A DNA stretch of 64,000 nt from an uncultured Flavobacteriaceae bacterium. GTDB taxonomy: Bacteria > Bacteroidota > Bacteroidia > Flavobacteriales > Flavobacteriaceae. This document shows, in pieces, positions 31,548-42,689 of this stretch. Both the position numbers and the translations under genes were made by a program. The notes under the pieces are model-generated. The model was not told the origin of the DNA, made no database searches, and saw only the letters and a program-made list of their open reading frames with translations. The DNA lies in assembly GCA_905182575.1 (NCBI GenBank), contig CAJJCA010000002.1, forward strand, positions 35,124 through 99,123, given 5' to 3'. How positions within the stretch are numbered: the stretch's first letter is position 1; every line of letters starts with the position of its first letter.

Positions 31548-33779
31548 ATGTCTCCTAAAACCTGTCTTCTTCTTTTCCTTTATATCACGAACTTCTATTG
31601 TTTAAAAGGACAAGAAAACGAAAATAATGATCTAAAGGTAGGCTTATTACTTAGCGGGGGTGGTGCAAAAGGGTTGGCTCACATTGGTGTTCTTAAAGAA
31701 ATTGAGGCTGCTGGCGTTAGGATTGATTATGTTGCTGGGACTAGTATCGGAGCAGTTATTGGTGGCTTATATGCTTCAGGTTATTCTGCCAATGAAATCG
31801 AAGAATTAATTCTAGCAGCGGATTTACAAAATTTAATTACAGATGACTACCCCAGAAGAAGTAAGTCTTTTCATGAAAAAGAAGATTCTGAGCGTTATGT
31901 CTTGACACTTCCGTTCTACAATTATAAGTTCCAATTTCCCTCTTCAATATCAAAGGGGTATAATTTTTATGATCAATTGGTCCAACTTACTGCGCATGTA
32001 CATCATATTGATGATTTTAAAAAACTTGCCGAAAGTTTTTTTTGTATGACTACCGACCTTGAAACTGGTAAACCATTGTTGCTCGAATCAGGGTTTTTAC
32101 CCCTTGCGATTAATGCAAGCAGCGCACTACCAACGCTTTTTGATCCTGTTCAAATTGATGGATCACTTTATGTTGATGGTGGGGTTGCGAACAATTATCC
32201 ATTCGATGAGCTTAAAGAAAAAGGAGTTGATTTTATTATTGGAGTTGATGTTCAGAGTCAATTAGGTAAACGATCATCATTACTCAGCGCCTCGGACATT
32301 CTAATGCAAATCAATCAATTTTCAATCACGAAAGACATTACAAGAAAGAGCGCGCTCACTGATCTTTATTTAAAACCAGATATTGAAGAATTTTCGATAG
32401 TCTCCTTTAAGGATTCAGAAAAAATTATACAAAAAGGGCTAATTACAGGTCAAAAGTATCGTTCTAACTTTGAAAAGATAGCGGCGCTTCAAGCCCCAAT
32501 CAACACGATTAAAAAGAAGGTGAAACCTATAGAAGAAATAACCCTTTCCGGGTTAAGTTTTTATGGAAACACTAAATATGGACTTAGTTATCTTAAAGGT
32601 AAAATGCGCCTTAAGCCCCCAGGTTCAGTCTCTTTTGAGAAAATTCAAGAAGGGGTTAATAACTTGGCCTCAACAAATAATTTTAGTCGTTTTAGATACA
32701 CACTTGACAAAGAGGAAGATGCCTATCGTCTAAAAATGACTTTAGAAGATAGACCCTACAATACCAGTGTCGGTATCGGAATTCATTATGACAACCTATA
32801 CAAAACTGCAGCCTTAATAAATGTTACACAAAAGCAACTACTTTTTGATAATGATGTTGCTTCCTTTGATTTTATTCTTGGAGACAATTTTAGATATAAA
32901 TTCAACTATTATATAGACAAAGGATTTCACTGGAGCATAGGGTTTGAGTCTCTTTTCAACCAATTTGAGTCTCCTTTAAACTCAGAAGGGTCGGAAAGTC
33001 CAGATGACGCAAAATATTTTTACGACTCGTCAATTGTCAAATATTTTGATTTTACCAACTGTTTCTATATCGAAACGCTATTCCGCGAAGAATTCGCATT
33101 TGGGATCGGACTTGAGCATAAAAAATTAATCATAAGGTCAAGAGCAACCATTCTTGAGTCTGGTGGCTTTGAATATTTTGATGATGCAAACTATTTTAAC
33201 GCTTATTCTTTTTTAAAATTCGACAGTCGTGATCACGTTTATTTCCCTACAAAAGGATTTTTTTTTAATGGGAACTTAACACTTTACTTAGACGACAGCA
33301 CTAAGCGTTTTTCAGAAAAACACAAATTTTTCTATACTGTAAAGTCTGATCTTGGATATACATTTTCTTTGAACAAACTCCTTTCGATTAGTGTTGAAGC
33401 AAGTCTAGGAGTGCTTATAAATGACCCCAATCGTTATTCTTTTTCCTTTTTCCTTGGCGGATATAGAAATCAGAACATTAATAATTTCACAACTTTCATT
33501 GGCTACAGCGCACTAGATGTTTTCGCGTTTAGCTTTTTAAAAACCTCTGTTGGAATGGACTTTTCGTTATCGAAAAATCATTATTTAAGACTCAAAGGAA
33601 ACATTGCAACTGTTAGCGACAAACCATTTGATGCCCATGAATGGTCAGAAAAAAGATACAGTGGTTATGGAGTTGGCTATGGGATCAACTCTTTCTTAGG
33701 CCCAATAGAACTTACTTATTCTTTTTCTCCCGAAACAAAGAGTCCCCTTTGGTATTTTAATTTGGGATGGTCTTTTTAA
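31548..33779 (+). CDS. Patatin-like phospholipase with C-terminal beta-barrel
   Basis: 743-aa secreted lipolytic protein with PlpD-like layout. Signal peptide (cleavage near FYCLKGQ), patatin domain at residues ~30-220 with GGGAKGLAHIGVL (oxyanion loop), GTSIGAVIG (serine elbow) and DGGVANNYP (catalytic Asp). A POTRA-like stretch near residue 330 (EEITLSGLSFYGNTKYG) leads to a C-terminal outer-membrane barrel ending ELTYSFSPETKSPLWYFNLGWSF. Predicted to display a phospholipase at the cell surface. Intact; monocistronic after the atp terminator. Confidence 0.92.
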   Translation: MSPKTCLLLFLYITNFYCLKGQENENNDLKVGLLLSGGGAKGLAHIGVLKEIEAAGVRIDYVAGTSIGAVIGGLYASGYSANEIEELILAADLQNLITDDYPRRSKSFHEKEDSERYVLTLPFYNYKFQFPSSISKGYNFYDQLVQLTAHVHHIDDFKKLAESFFCMTTDLETGKPLLLESGFLPLAINASSALPTLFDPVQIDGSLYVDGGVANNYPFDELKEKGVDFIIGVDVQSQLGKRSSLLSASDILMQINQFSITKDITRKSALTDLYLKPDIEEFSIVSFKDSEKIIQKGLITGQKYRSNFEKIAALQAPINTIKKKVKPIEEITLSGLSFYGNTKYGLSYLKGKMRLKPPGSVSFEKIQEGVNNLASTNNFSRFRYTLDKEEDAYRLKMTLEDRPYNTSVGIGIHYDNLYKTAALINVTQKQLLFDNDVASFDFILGDNFRYKFNYYIDKGFHWSIGFESLFNQFESPLNSEGSESPDDAKYFYDSSIVKYFDFTNCFYIETLFREEFAFGIGLEHKKLIIRSRATILESGGFEYFDDANYFNAYSFLKFDSRDHVYFPTKGFFFNGNLTLYLDDSTKRFSEKHKFFYTVKSDLGYTFSLNKLLSISVEASLGVLINDPNRYSFSFFLGGYRNQNINNFTTFIGYSALDVFAFSFLKTSVGMDFSLSKNHYLRLKGNIATVSDKPFDAHEWSEKRYSGYGVGYGINSFLGPIELTYSFSPETKSPLWYFNLGWSF

Positions 33780-33833
33780 AAAACAGGTTTATTTTTTATA
33801 TGTTTAATTGCTTTGGCGTTAAACAAATTATAA

Positions 33834-35014
33834 ATGAAAAACCTTAAATTACTTTACTCGCTATCTTTTTTGTTCTTAACTTTTAGCTGCGTGCAGCCTA
33901 AAAAAAATCTTTATAATGACACGGTCAGTATTCTTAAAGACTCCCTACTGCTTAAAGCACAGAAAAATCCTTCAGAGCCTCCGATTACCCTCACGGCTGC
34001 TACTTCGGCTAGAAGCATAGGGGCGCCAAATGAATTTTTTCCGGAAGGCGATTATTGGTGGCCAGACCCTCAAAACCCTTCAGGACCCTATGTCAGAAAG
34101 GATGGCATGACCAATCCAGATAACTTTACCGCTCACAGAAAAGCATTGATGCGCCTTAGTGAAATATGTGGAAGTTTAACTTCTGCGTTTTTAATTACAA
34201 AAGACACCCATACTCAAATGCAGCGAAGAAGCATCTAAATGCTTGGTTTGTGAATGATCAAACAAAGATGGCCCCTCATCTCCTATACGCCCAGGCCATA
34301 AAGGGGAGGCATACGGGAAGAGGTATTGGAATAATCGATGCCATTCACTTTATCGACGTTGTTCAGTCGGTAAGACAACTTGAAAAACACGATAAAATTT
34401 CTAGTCAAGAATTAACAGAAATCAAAAAATGGTTTGCTTCTTTTTTAAAATGGTTGACGACTCATAAATATGGATTAGATGAAAAAGTACACCCAAACAA
34501 TCATGGGAATTGGTGGAATACCCAAGTTGCCCTTTATGCAAAATTCACAAATAACGATAGCATCCTCGATTTTTGCAGAGACAATTTTAAAAACAAAATC
34601 CTACCCAGTCAGCTTTCTACAACGGGAAGTTTCCCTTTGGAGTTAGCGCGGACTAAGCCCTACAGTTATTCGTTATTTAACCTTGATGGGATTGTAATTG
34701 GAGCACAAATAATGTCGGATGAAGATCACGATCTCTGGAGCTTTACAACGGCAGACGGCAAGAGTGTCGCGAAAGCATTAGAATACATGGCGCCATTTGT
34801 TGCGGACAAATCCAAATGGTTTTTAAAACCGGATGTTATGTATTGGGAAGACTTCCCGGTAGCGCAACCCGCCTATATTTTAGGTGCTTTTAGATTTAAA
34901 CGAACAGACTATTATGACCTTTGGAAACAACGAAAACACTTTTTAGAAGTAGAAGAAGTAAAAAGAAACGTTCCTTTAAAGTTCCCTCTCTTGTGGTTAG
35001 CCGAAAACAAATAA
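33834..35014 (+). CDS. Alginate-lyase-family lipoprotein, one frameshift
   Basis: Predicted secreted lipoprotein (lipobox LTFSC) of about 390 aa when joined, in the (alpha/alpha) Alginate_lyase fold family (PF05426; PL5/PL38-like). Conserved parts are FFPEGDYWWPDPQNPSGPYVRKDG, HPNNHGNWWNTQVALYAKF, with the Asn-His pair of the catalytic cleft, and LARTKPYSYSLFNLDG. The frame breaks near 34205: TKDTHTQMQRRSI-stop versus YAAKKHLNAWFVND. There is no susC/susD pair or other lyase here, so it is not in a visible utilisation locus. The actual substrate may be a uronic-acid polymer. Confidence 0.85.
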
Positions 35015-35129
35015 CCCATTTTAAAAGCTTACTATTTGTTTTTTTTAATTTGAAAAGGGAAAAACTTGCCTTGTCCATAAAAAGGGAGTAACAAGGGAAT
35101 AATAAAGTTAAGATTCAGCATCGTTTTTG

Positions 35130-35137
35130 TATTTTTG
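35130..35137 (+). promoter_or_regulatory. -7 box for dut
   Basis: TATTTTTG (TAnnTTTG) 17 bp before the dut ATG; the -33 position reads TTA rather than TTG. Confidence 0.45.
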
Positions 35138-35154
35138 ATTAAATCATAAAACAC

Positions 35155-35592
35155 ATGATAAAAATTCCTGTTATTTATTCCGGAAAAGGTGAATTGCCAA
35201 CTTATGCGACAGCAGCATCTGCTGGAATGGACTTAAGGGCAGCGATCGAAGAATCAATTTCACTCGCACCCATGGAGCGAAAAATTATTCCAACGGGCAT
35301 GTCTATTGCGCTCCCAGAAGGACATGAAGCACAAGTTAGGCCCAGAAGTGGTCTTGCTGTTAAACATGGCATAACCGTTCTCAATTCCCCAGGCACGATT
35401 GATGCAGACTATCGCGGTGAGATCGGTGTGATTTTGATTAACCTCTCTAACGAAGTGTTTACAGTTGCACCTGAAGACAGGATTGCTCAGTTGGTTATTG
35501 CTGAATACACACAAATTGTTTGGGAGCCAACGCAAACCCTAGAGGAATCTGAAAGAGGAAGCGGAGGATTTGGGAGTACTGGTAAAAAATAA
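35155..35592 (+). CDS. dut: dUTP diphosphatase
   Basis: Trimeric dUTPase, 145 aa, hydrolysing dUTP to dUMP to keep uracil out of DNA. The five motifs are present: [31 protein letters not shown] (with catalytic Asp), EDRIAQLVI and the C-terminal [13 protein letters not shown] arm. Intact. The sugar nucleotidyltransferase follows 37 bp downstream. Confidence 0.97.
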   Translation: MIKIPVIYSGKGELPTYATAASAGMDLRAAIEESISLAPMERKIIPTGMSIALPEGHEAQVRPRSGLAVKHGITVLNSPGTIDADYRGEIGVILINLSNEVFTVAPEDRIAQLVIAEYTQIVWEPTQTLEESERGSGGFGSTGKK

Positions 35593-35629
35593 ACTTAAAT
35601 AATAAGATTAATTTTAAATATATAATTTA

Positions 35630-36647
35630 TTGAAAATCATTGTACCCATGGCAGGAAGAGGCTCACGTCTTCGCCCGCACAGCCTTACGGTTCCAAAACC
35701 GATGTTACCAGTTGCTGGAGCACCGATCGTAGCTCAATTAGTCAATGAAATCGCAAGAGTCGTGGCGCAGCCCATTGAGGAGGTTGCCTTTATTTTAGGG
35801 GAACCTGCATATTTTGGAAAAGAAATTGAAAGAGAACTTATTGAAGTGGCCAAGAATCTTGGTGCCAAAGCAACTATATATCGGCAACTGGAGCCATTGG
35901 GAACAGGACATGCCGTCATGTGTGCTGCTGATTCTCTTTCTGGACCGATTATCGTCGCTTATGCCGACACCTTGATTCGAACCGATTTGACACTTGACCC
36001 TAAAGTGGATGGAATGATTTGGGTTAAAAAAGTTGCACAGCCAGAAGCCTATGGGGTGGTCAGCCTGAATGATCAACAATGAAATTACTGCTTTGGTCGA
36101 AAAGCCAAAAACTTTCGTTTCAGATCTAGCAGTGATTGGAATTTATTATTTCAAACAAGGTGAGGTTATTAAATCTGAATTAGAAAAGACTTTGAGTCAA
36201 ACTCTTGCCGCTGGTGAAGAATATTTGCTAAATGAGGGGATTCTGGCAATGATGGCAAAAGGAGCACGCTTTGTTCCTGGAACCGTTAATGAATGGATGG
36301 ACTGTGGCAATCCAAAGATTACTTTGGAAACCAATAAGAAAATGCTTGAGATTCTCACAGAAGAGGGCAATAAACTTGTCGCTACTGATGTTATACTCGA
36401 TAATGCGAAGATTATTCCTCCTTGCTATATTGGATCTAACGTGGTTATTAAAAACGCCATTGTGGGCCCTTTCGCATCGATTGGAGAGAACACGACGATT
36501 GAGAATTCAACAATCGTTAATAGCTTGGTTCAAAAACATACGAAAATTAAAAATGCTAACTTAGATGGATCAATGATCGGAAATCACGTAAAATATGATG
36601 GAGAGTATAAGCACTTGAGTATTGGAGATTATTCCGTATTAGAATAA
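35630..36647 (+). CDS. Sugar-phosphate nucleotidyltransferase with beta-helix domain, one frameshift
   Basis: About 338 aa when joined. TTG start, then IIVPMAGRGSRLRPHSLTVPKPMLPVAGAPI, the nucleotide-binding signature of glucose-1-phosphate thymidylyl/uridylyl-type transferases; PIIVAYADTL is the metal-site region. C-terminal hexapeptide repeats (PPCYIGSNVVIKNAIVGPFASIGENTTIENSTIVNS) form a left-handed beta-helix. The frame changes near 36075 (AYGVVSLNDQQ to NNEITALVEKP). It may supply nucleotide sugars for envelope glycans; substrate not determinable from sequence. Confidence 0.87.
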
Positions 36648-36650
36648 AAA

Positions 36651-37443
36651 ATGAGATTTATAAGTAAAATTATCACTTTAAAAGCGTTCTTAATTCTTAC
36701 CGTTTTGGCTTTGTTGTGTGGATGTAAATCCACAGTGATTTTACCAAGTAAAAAACCAGCGCAAAATATTGATCTGAGTGATCTGACCAAAGCAATTGCC
36801 AAAAACCAGCTGCGATTATAAAAAGTTTCGTTCCCGAGTAAAAGCGACTTACAATGACGGAAAAAGAAAACAGCAAATCATGGTTAACATGAGGATTGAA
36901 AACACCAAATCCATTTGGATGAGTGCGACCATGTTAGTTCCTATTGCGAAAGTATTGATCACACCAGACAAGGTGTCTTTTTACGAAAAGTTTCAAAGAA
37001 CTTTCTTTGAAGGGGATGTTTCCTTTTTAAACAAACAATTTAACACAGATTTTGAGTTTAAGGATTTACAGAACCTTTTGATGGGCTTGCCTTTGTCAGA
37101 TCTTAAAAAAGGAGATTGGGAAAGAATTTCTCATCCTAAATATTATTTACTCGTTCCTAAATCCAAGGACATGGCCTTCCGGCCGACTTACTTTTTTGAC
37201 CCCAACACTTTTCTCCTAAAGGAGCAACGTTTTTTAGTTCCTGGGTCACAACAATCTTTGACGGTTAAATATCTAAACCACCAACGTCTTGACGGAGAGT
37301 TGATCCCGGGAGAAGTTCAAATTTCTTTGTTCGACGGGAAGGATTTAAAAACAGTTACCTTGGTATACAACCGCATAGAATTTCCAAGCCGAATGAGTCT
37401 ACCTTTCGATATTCCCGAAGGATATAAACCAATTGAATTATAA
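36651..37443 (+). CDS. DUF4292 lipoprotein, one frameshift
   Basis: Lipoprotein of about 264 aa joined. The ATG at 36651 begins MRFISKIITLKAFLILTVLALLCGC, a signal plus lipobox not shown by the track, which lists only the downstream ORF from 36796. The frame breaks near 36810; FRSRVKATYNDGKRKQQIMVNMRIENTKSIWMSATM and PKYYLLVPKSKD are DUF4292-like. The fold may resemble LolA/LolB-type lipid-binding barrels; that is inference. Its stop overlaps the start of the EnvC-like gene by one base. Confidence 0.8.
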
Positions 37444-38660
37444 TGCGAAGTGCTGCTAGGCTCTTGAGTATTTTATTTTTATTGAGCAGCTTCAGTGCTT
37501 TGGCACAAAAAAGTATCGGCAACAAAACCTTGAAAACCAGCGTAAGCGCTTGCAACAAGAGATTAAGCAAATCAATAAACTTCTATTTAAAAACACCAAG
37601 AAGAAAAAGGATGTGCTTTCTGAGGTGGAGGATTTGAATTTAAAAATATCTGTTCGTTCTCAACTGGTCAATGTAAACAATCAACAAGCCAATTTATTGA
37701 CAAGGCAAATCAGCGTCAATGAAAGAGATATTGGGAACCTCAGAAAAGAACTCACAGCCCTTAAAAAGGATTATGCTGAAATGATTCGAAAATCCTATAA
37801 AAGCAAATCCTCTCAAAACCGATTGATGTTTTTGTTTTCTTCGGAAAGCTTGCTGCAAGCCTACAAAAGGATTCAATACATGAAGCAATACGCAAGCTTT
37901 AGAAAAAAACAAGGAGATGAAATCGCTGCTAAAACCACCACGCTTCAGACGCTAACCACCACCTTAATTAATCAGAAACGAAAAAAAGAGGTATTAGTTT
38001 CTGAAAACCGAAAAGTCCAACAAACACTTGAAGGAGAAAGAAAATCACAAGAGGTGTTGATTCGTTCTTTAAAGAAGAGAGCATCTTCTTTAGCGACTTC
38101 GATTAAGCAAAAACAAAAGAAAGCGGCAGCGATTGACCGAGAAATTGAAAGATTAATTCGCGAAGCAATTGCAGCTTCAAATAAGGCAGCAGGGAAAAAG
38201 TCAAGCAAGGCATTTGCCTTAACCCCAGAGGCTAAACTTTTGGCTAAGAACTTTACTGCCAACAAGGGTCGCTTTGCCTTGGCCCGTTGAGAAGGGAGTG
38301 GTCACCCAGCGATTTGGAACCCAACCTCATCCTGTAGTTAGAACGACCATGATTAAAAGCAATGGAGTCACCATTGCTACGAGTCCCAACGCAATTGCCA
38401 GAGCCGTTTTTGAAGGAGAAGTCATGACTATTTTAAGCTTCAAAGGAAGCAATCCTACAGTCTTGATTAAACATGGGAATTATATCACCACCTATAAGAA
38501 CATAGGGAAACTGTATGTGAAAAAGGGAGATAAGGTTAAGGCGAAACAAGCAATAGGAGAAATATTTACACATCCTCAAACGGGTAAAACAATACTTCAG
38601 TTCAGTGTTTTTAATGAATTTACACCTCAGGATCCTAAAAGCTGGATTTATAGAATGTAA
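37443..38660 (+). CDS. EnvC-like murein hydrolase activator (coiled coil + M23), two frameshifts
   Basis: Exported protein of about 405 aa joined: signal peptide (LLSILFLLSSFSALAQ), long coiled coil from ~30 to ~270 (QANLLTRQISVNERDIGNLRKELTALKKDYAEMIRKSYKSKSSQNRLMFLFSSESLLQAYKRIQYMKQYA, characteristic of EnvC), and a C-terminal M23/LytM domain (FGTQPHPVV to TILQFSVFNEF). The M23 metal ligands look incomplete, as expected of regulatory LytM factors. Breaks lie near 37555 and 38280. Probably controls amidases at division. Confidence 0.87.
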
Positions 38661-38663
38661 AGC

Positions 38664-39661
38664 TTATTTTTCTTCCAAATACCAAGCCTCTTGCTCAAGA
38701 GCATAAATGATGTAGTCATGTAAGCTTAGCGCCTCTCTTTTAGAAGTAAATCGACCATAAGCAACTCGGAACAAACCAGAAGGGTTTCTTTCAGTCAATT
38801 CGGCTTCGTATTCAGCTTCTTTAAGGGCTGCTATTTCTATTGGGTGGCATTTTCCATTGATCTGAAAGAGCCAGCAATTACACTATAGTAAGGAACGCTT
38901 AACGCATTCGCTTCACTTTCAGCGATAGTTACTTCAGCTTCATTTGATTCAAGATTCAAGGATATTTTTGATAATGATCCCAAATTAAAAGTTGCTTTTT
39001 GAACATTACTTTTAATTTTTTTCTGAGCCAATTCCATTGACTTTGCTTTTTCGTTAGTTGCATACTCATTACCAAAATAAAATAAAGTACTCGCCAATGC
39101 AATGGCAATGACCCCTATGGCTGCAAAACGCAAGATAGGTGAGCGGTCTTTATTTTTTTTCTCGGGAGTAAACATCAAGTCTTCTTTGTTTTCATTTTCC
39201 ATAGTTGTAAAGATTTGTGGTTCTGAATTTAATTCATTTGATACAAGGGAGTGTTTTTGGAATGGGATTAATCCAAAGGATTCTAAATCAAAATTTATTT
39301 TTCCAAAAGGTAGAAACTCGATCTTTTTGAATGAATTAAAACGCATTTCACCAATCCCTGCAAATGTAAGGTGTTGGGTGTTGAGCCTTTGTTTCCAAAC
39401 AACAACTTCTTTTTCAATCCCCCTTAATGCCTGTTCGTAAGAGGAGTTTTCTTTTTGCGCAATATAATGCGCCAAAACACCATCATTACTTTTTAGAAGG
39501 CTGTTAAAGCCAATTTCTTTTTTGGGCGGAACAAATCGTCCCTCGATAGGAAGAATTGTTGCACTTACTGAATGAGAAAGGAATGCTCCAAAATTTGGAA
39601 TGGTAACGCACTCGTGCTGAAAAAGCAGCTCTTGTATGTATTGTTGAATCAACATACTCAC
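38664..39661 (-). CDS. HU-CCDC81/SPOR-domain cell-division protein, one frameshift
   Basis: About 332 aa when joined. The N-terminal ~130 residues (IQQYIQELLFQHECVTIPNFGAFLSHSVS...) are of the HU-CCDC81 type found in Bacteroidota. A membrane helix near residue 180 (ILRFAAIGVIAIALASTLFYFG) follows a charged linker. The C-terminus is a SPOR domain (YYSVIAGSFRSMENATQ) that continues after a frame break near 38845 (LKEAEYEAELTERNPSGLFRVAYGRFTSKREALSLHDYI), ending EEK at 38664. SPOR domains bind denuded septal peptidoglycan. The real start may be ATG 39655, as a -7 box covers the upstream GTG. Confidence 0.83.
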
Positions 39662-39668
39662 AAAAGTA
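39661..39668 (-). promoter_or_regulatory. -7 box at the start of the SPOR gene
   Basis: TACTTTTG on the minus strand (TAnnTTTG) overlaps the track start codon of the SPOR gene, implying that transcription begins close to the internal ATG at 39655. Confidence 0.42.
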
Positions 39669-39747
39669 ACAATTTTCTTCTCTTTAATTTACTACAATTT
39701 AAAAGTTAGTATATTTAATTTCATCAATTATTTTATTATTCTTTAAT

Positions 39748-40837
39748 ATGAATCGCTTAAAAGCTTGTCCTGCTTTAAGACTATTGCCAAGTTTTGGTAA
39801 CATTCGGGGACGAAAACTTCTTGAATTTTGTAAAACTCCAGAAGCGGTATTTGATGCCAATCCTAAAGATTTTTTAAGCATATACGGAATTGGCGCTTTT
39901 CATTTATTGCATTTTAAAAAATGGGAAACACATCTAAAAGAGGTTGAAAAGGAAATTGCGTTTATAGAAAAACATCAAATCCAAACCATTTTTCTGGGGG
40001 ATCTAAATTATCCTAAAACACTAGAATATTGCCCTGACGCTCCCCTGGTTTTGTTTGCCAAAGGGGACTTTAGTTTCGAAAAAAGAATTACCAATATTGT
40101 CGGAACACGTAAAATGACTTTTATGGTCAGGATTTTTGTCAGGAGTTAATCAAAGATTTGGCCGTGATTGATCCCATTATTGTTCCTGGATTTGCTTACG
40201 GAATTGATGTTATTGCACACAAGCAAGCATTAAAATTAGGCCTTGATAAGGTGGGTTGTTTGGCGTACGTATTTGATAAAACCTATAGGAAAGATAAAAA
40301 GAAATATATTAGAGACTTCGAAAAAAAAGGGGTTTTGTTACTGATTTCACCTCAAGTGAAGTTTTTGATCGGAATAACTTATTAAGAAGAAACCTAATCA
40401 TTGCTGGTCTGACGAATGATACAGTGGTGATCCAATCTAATTTTAAAGGCGGGAGCATGAACATGGAGATTATGCTCACCAGTTCACGAGATTTATTTGC
40501 GCTTCCGGGCTTGGTTACTAATAAATTGAGTGGTGGGTGTCATCAATTGATAAGAAATCAAAAGGCGCAGATCATTACCAGCGCAAACGATCTTATGTAT
40601 GCGATGGGCTGGGAGTCAGACGATGTGAAAAAGGGAGTTCAAAAACAACTTTTTGTTGAATTGAATAAGTAAATAATAATAATTTTTAATCACCTACAAA
40701 ACATCTCATAAGACAATTTGGATAACACCTCTTTAAGCACTAAGTTTTCAATCAGCAAGGCGACAACTCTTTTGATACAATTGGAAATGAGAGGCTGTAT
40801 TCCAACTTTGCCAGGAAAGCATTTTGAATGGATTTAA
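39748..40837 (+). CDS. dprA: DNA-processing protein DprA, frameshifts and two in-frame stops
   Basis: DprA/Smf loads RecA on incoming single-stranded DNA during transformation; about 363 aa. The N-terminus has ACPALRLLPSFGNIRGRKLLEF, the Rossmann part IIVPGFAYGIDVIAHKQALKLG and NLIIAGLTNDTVVIQSNFKGGSMNMEIM, and ALPGLVTNKLSGGCHQLI. Breaks are near 40120, 40340 and 40400. The track ends at 40672, but the same frame continues: IIIIFNHLQNIS, stop, DNLDNTSLSTKFSISKATTLLIQLEMRGCIPTLPGKHFEWI, stop 40835-40837. That is the C-terminal DprA winged helix. TAA codons at 40670 and 40709 interrupt it, probably sequence errors. Overlaps the trpS stop by 4 bp. Confidence 0.86.
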
Positions 40838-41803
40838 TACCCGAGTTTGCGTCTGACTCGATGTAGCACACTATCGGCTACTTCGCTTGCTCTTGCGGCT
40901 CCTTTTTCCAAAGCAACTTCTACCTCTTCGGGATGTGCATAATAGTAATCGAATTTTTTTCTTTCGGTTTGAAATTTCTTTAAAATCAATTCGAAAAGCT
41001 CTTGTTTTGCATGACCATATCCCATGCCTCCCTCTAGGTATTTTTGTCTCAGGGCATTCACCTGATCAGGACTTGCCATCAATTTATAAAGTCTAAAAAC
41101 CGAGCAGGCATCTGGATCTTTCGGATCCTCAAGAGGAGTACTGTCCGTTTTAATTCCCATGATTTGTTTTCTCAACTTTTTTTCTGGAAGAAAAATATTG
41201 ATCGTATTTTTTTTTGACTTACTCATTTTTTGACCATCAGTTCCTGTAACGTACTGCGTCTCTTCTTGAATTTTAGCCTTGGGTAAAACAAAAGTTTCTC
41301 CCATCAGGTGGTTAAAGCGAGCGGCAACGTCTCGGGTCATTTCAAGGTGTTGCAGTTGATCTTTACCAACGGGAACAAGTTCCGCATCATAGATTAAAAT
41401 ATCAGCAGCCATCAACATCGGGTAGGAAAACAATCCAGCGTTTACGTCCTCAAGTTGTTCGGCTTTATCTTTAAAAGAATGAGCCAAAGTGAGTCTTTGA
41501 TAAGGAAAAAAACAACTTAAAAACCAAGAAAGTTCGGTCACCTGACTTACATCGCTTTGTCTGTAAAAAACAGTATTCTCGGGGTTTAGTCCGCAAGCCA
41601 ACCACACAGAAGCAGTAGCGAACGTATTGTCTCGCAGTATCTTGCCATCTTTAATTTGAGTAATCGAATGCAGATCTGCAATAAATAAAAAAGATTCTTC
41701 TTTATTGTTTTTAGTCATTGCTATTGCCGGAAGCACAGCACCCAAGAGGTTTCCCAAGAGAATTTCCATAACTTGATTGAATACCGGTTAATATTCTTGC
41801 CAT
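40834..41803 (-). CDS. trpS: Tryptophanyl-tRNA synthetase, N-terminal frameshift
   Basis: Class I synthetase of about 322 aa. The ATG at 41803 gives MARILTGIQSS, the family N-terminus, but the frame shifts near 41770 before LGNLLGAVLPAI, so part of the HIGH motif (PxHLGN) is damaged. The body has SFLFIADLHSIT, VGKDQLQHLEMTRDVAARFN and the KMSKS loop GQKMSKSKKNTI. The track begins at 41769, missing this N-terminus. Convergent with dprA; divergent from plsC. Confidence 0.93.
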
Positions 41804-41824
41804 GGTTGGGAAATTGATTCCCTG

Positions 41825-41855
41825 CAAAGATATTTTATTTCCTCGTTTGGGCAAA
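41825..41855 (-). promoter_or_regulatory. Full Bacteroidota promoter for trpS
   Basis: On the minus strand TTTG (41852-41855), 19 bp, then TATCTTTG (41825-41832), ending 21 bp before the ATG at 41803. A complete TTTG-N19-TAnnTTTG match, and independent support for the upstream trpS start. Confidence 0.72.
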
Positions 41856-41909
41856 TTTTGAGTGCACCGCTTGCTTTTGGAAGGCAAAAAATAATGTATT
41901 TTTACGCCT

Positions 41910-42684
41910 GTGAGAAAACTATTATTGAAAATTTGGCGGATTTGGTTTTATTTGCTCGCAGGAATTACTTTCCTCGTTGTCTCCCCATTAATGGCAGCTT
42001 CTTTATTATTTCCAAATGGATATCGTTATGTTTTTTGGTTAGGGAAAAACATATGGGCGAGGCTTACTTTATTAGGAATGGGTTTTTGGGTAAAAACAGA
42101 ATTTAAAACCCAATTAGGGAGAAAGTTATATGTTTGTTGCCAATCATTCGAGCTTTATCGATATTATGCTAATGATTTGGGCTTCAAAACATCCCTTCGT
42201 ATTTGTAGGCAAAAAAGAGTTGGTAAAGATTCCGATTTTTGGATCTTTATATAAGCGTACGGCTATTATGGTCGATCGCACGAGCTCTAAAAGTCGTTAC
42301 GAGGTTTATAAACGTGCCCAAGAAGTCCTGGATAAAGGTTATAGTGTTTGTATTTTTCCAGAAAAGGAATATTCGGATGAGACTGTTTTACTTAACTCTT
42401 TTAAAACAGGTGCTTTTAAAATCGCCATAGCACATCAGTTGCCCATATGCCCAATGGTATTTCTAGATTGTAAAAGAAAATACCCCTGGGGCACTTCCCA
42501 TGGCCATCCAGGTTTGCTGAGGGTTTCAGTCTTGCCCCCTATAGCAACAGCTGGGTTAAAAAGCGAGGATGCTTTAGTGCTTTTACAAAAGACCTACGAT
42601 ACGATTCACACTGAATTGTTGAATGATAAGAAACAAGCTGCAGTAAATGCCATTAAAGTTTGGAAGCGGTACAATTTAAATTGA
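41910..42684 (+). CDS. plsC: 1-acyl-sn-glycerol-3-phosphate acyltransferase, one frameshift
   Basis: PlsC-type acyltransferase of about 257 aa making phosphatidic acid at the inner membrane. GTG start, one membrane helix (FYLLAGITFLVVSPLMAASLLF), then the catalytic NHSSFID (NHX4D). The substrate motif normally FPEG reads FPEKEYSDE here, an unusual replacement of Gly by Lys. The frame breaks near 42125 (TQLGRKLYVCC versus MFVANHSSFIDIM). Convergent with pabC. Confidence 0.9.
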
Positions 42685-42689
42685 AGTGT

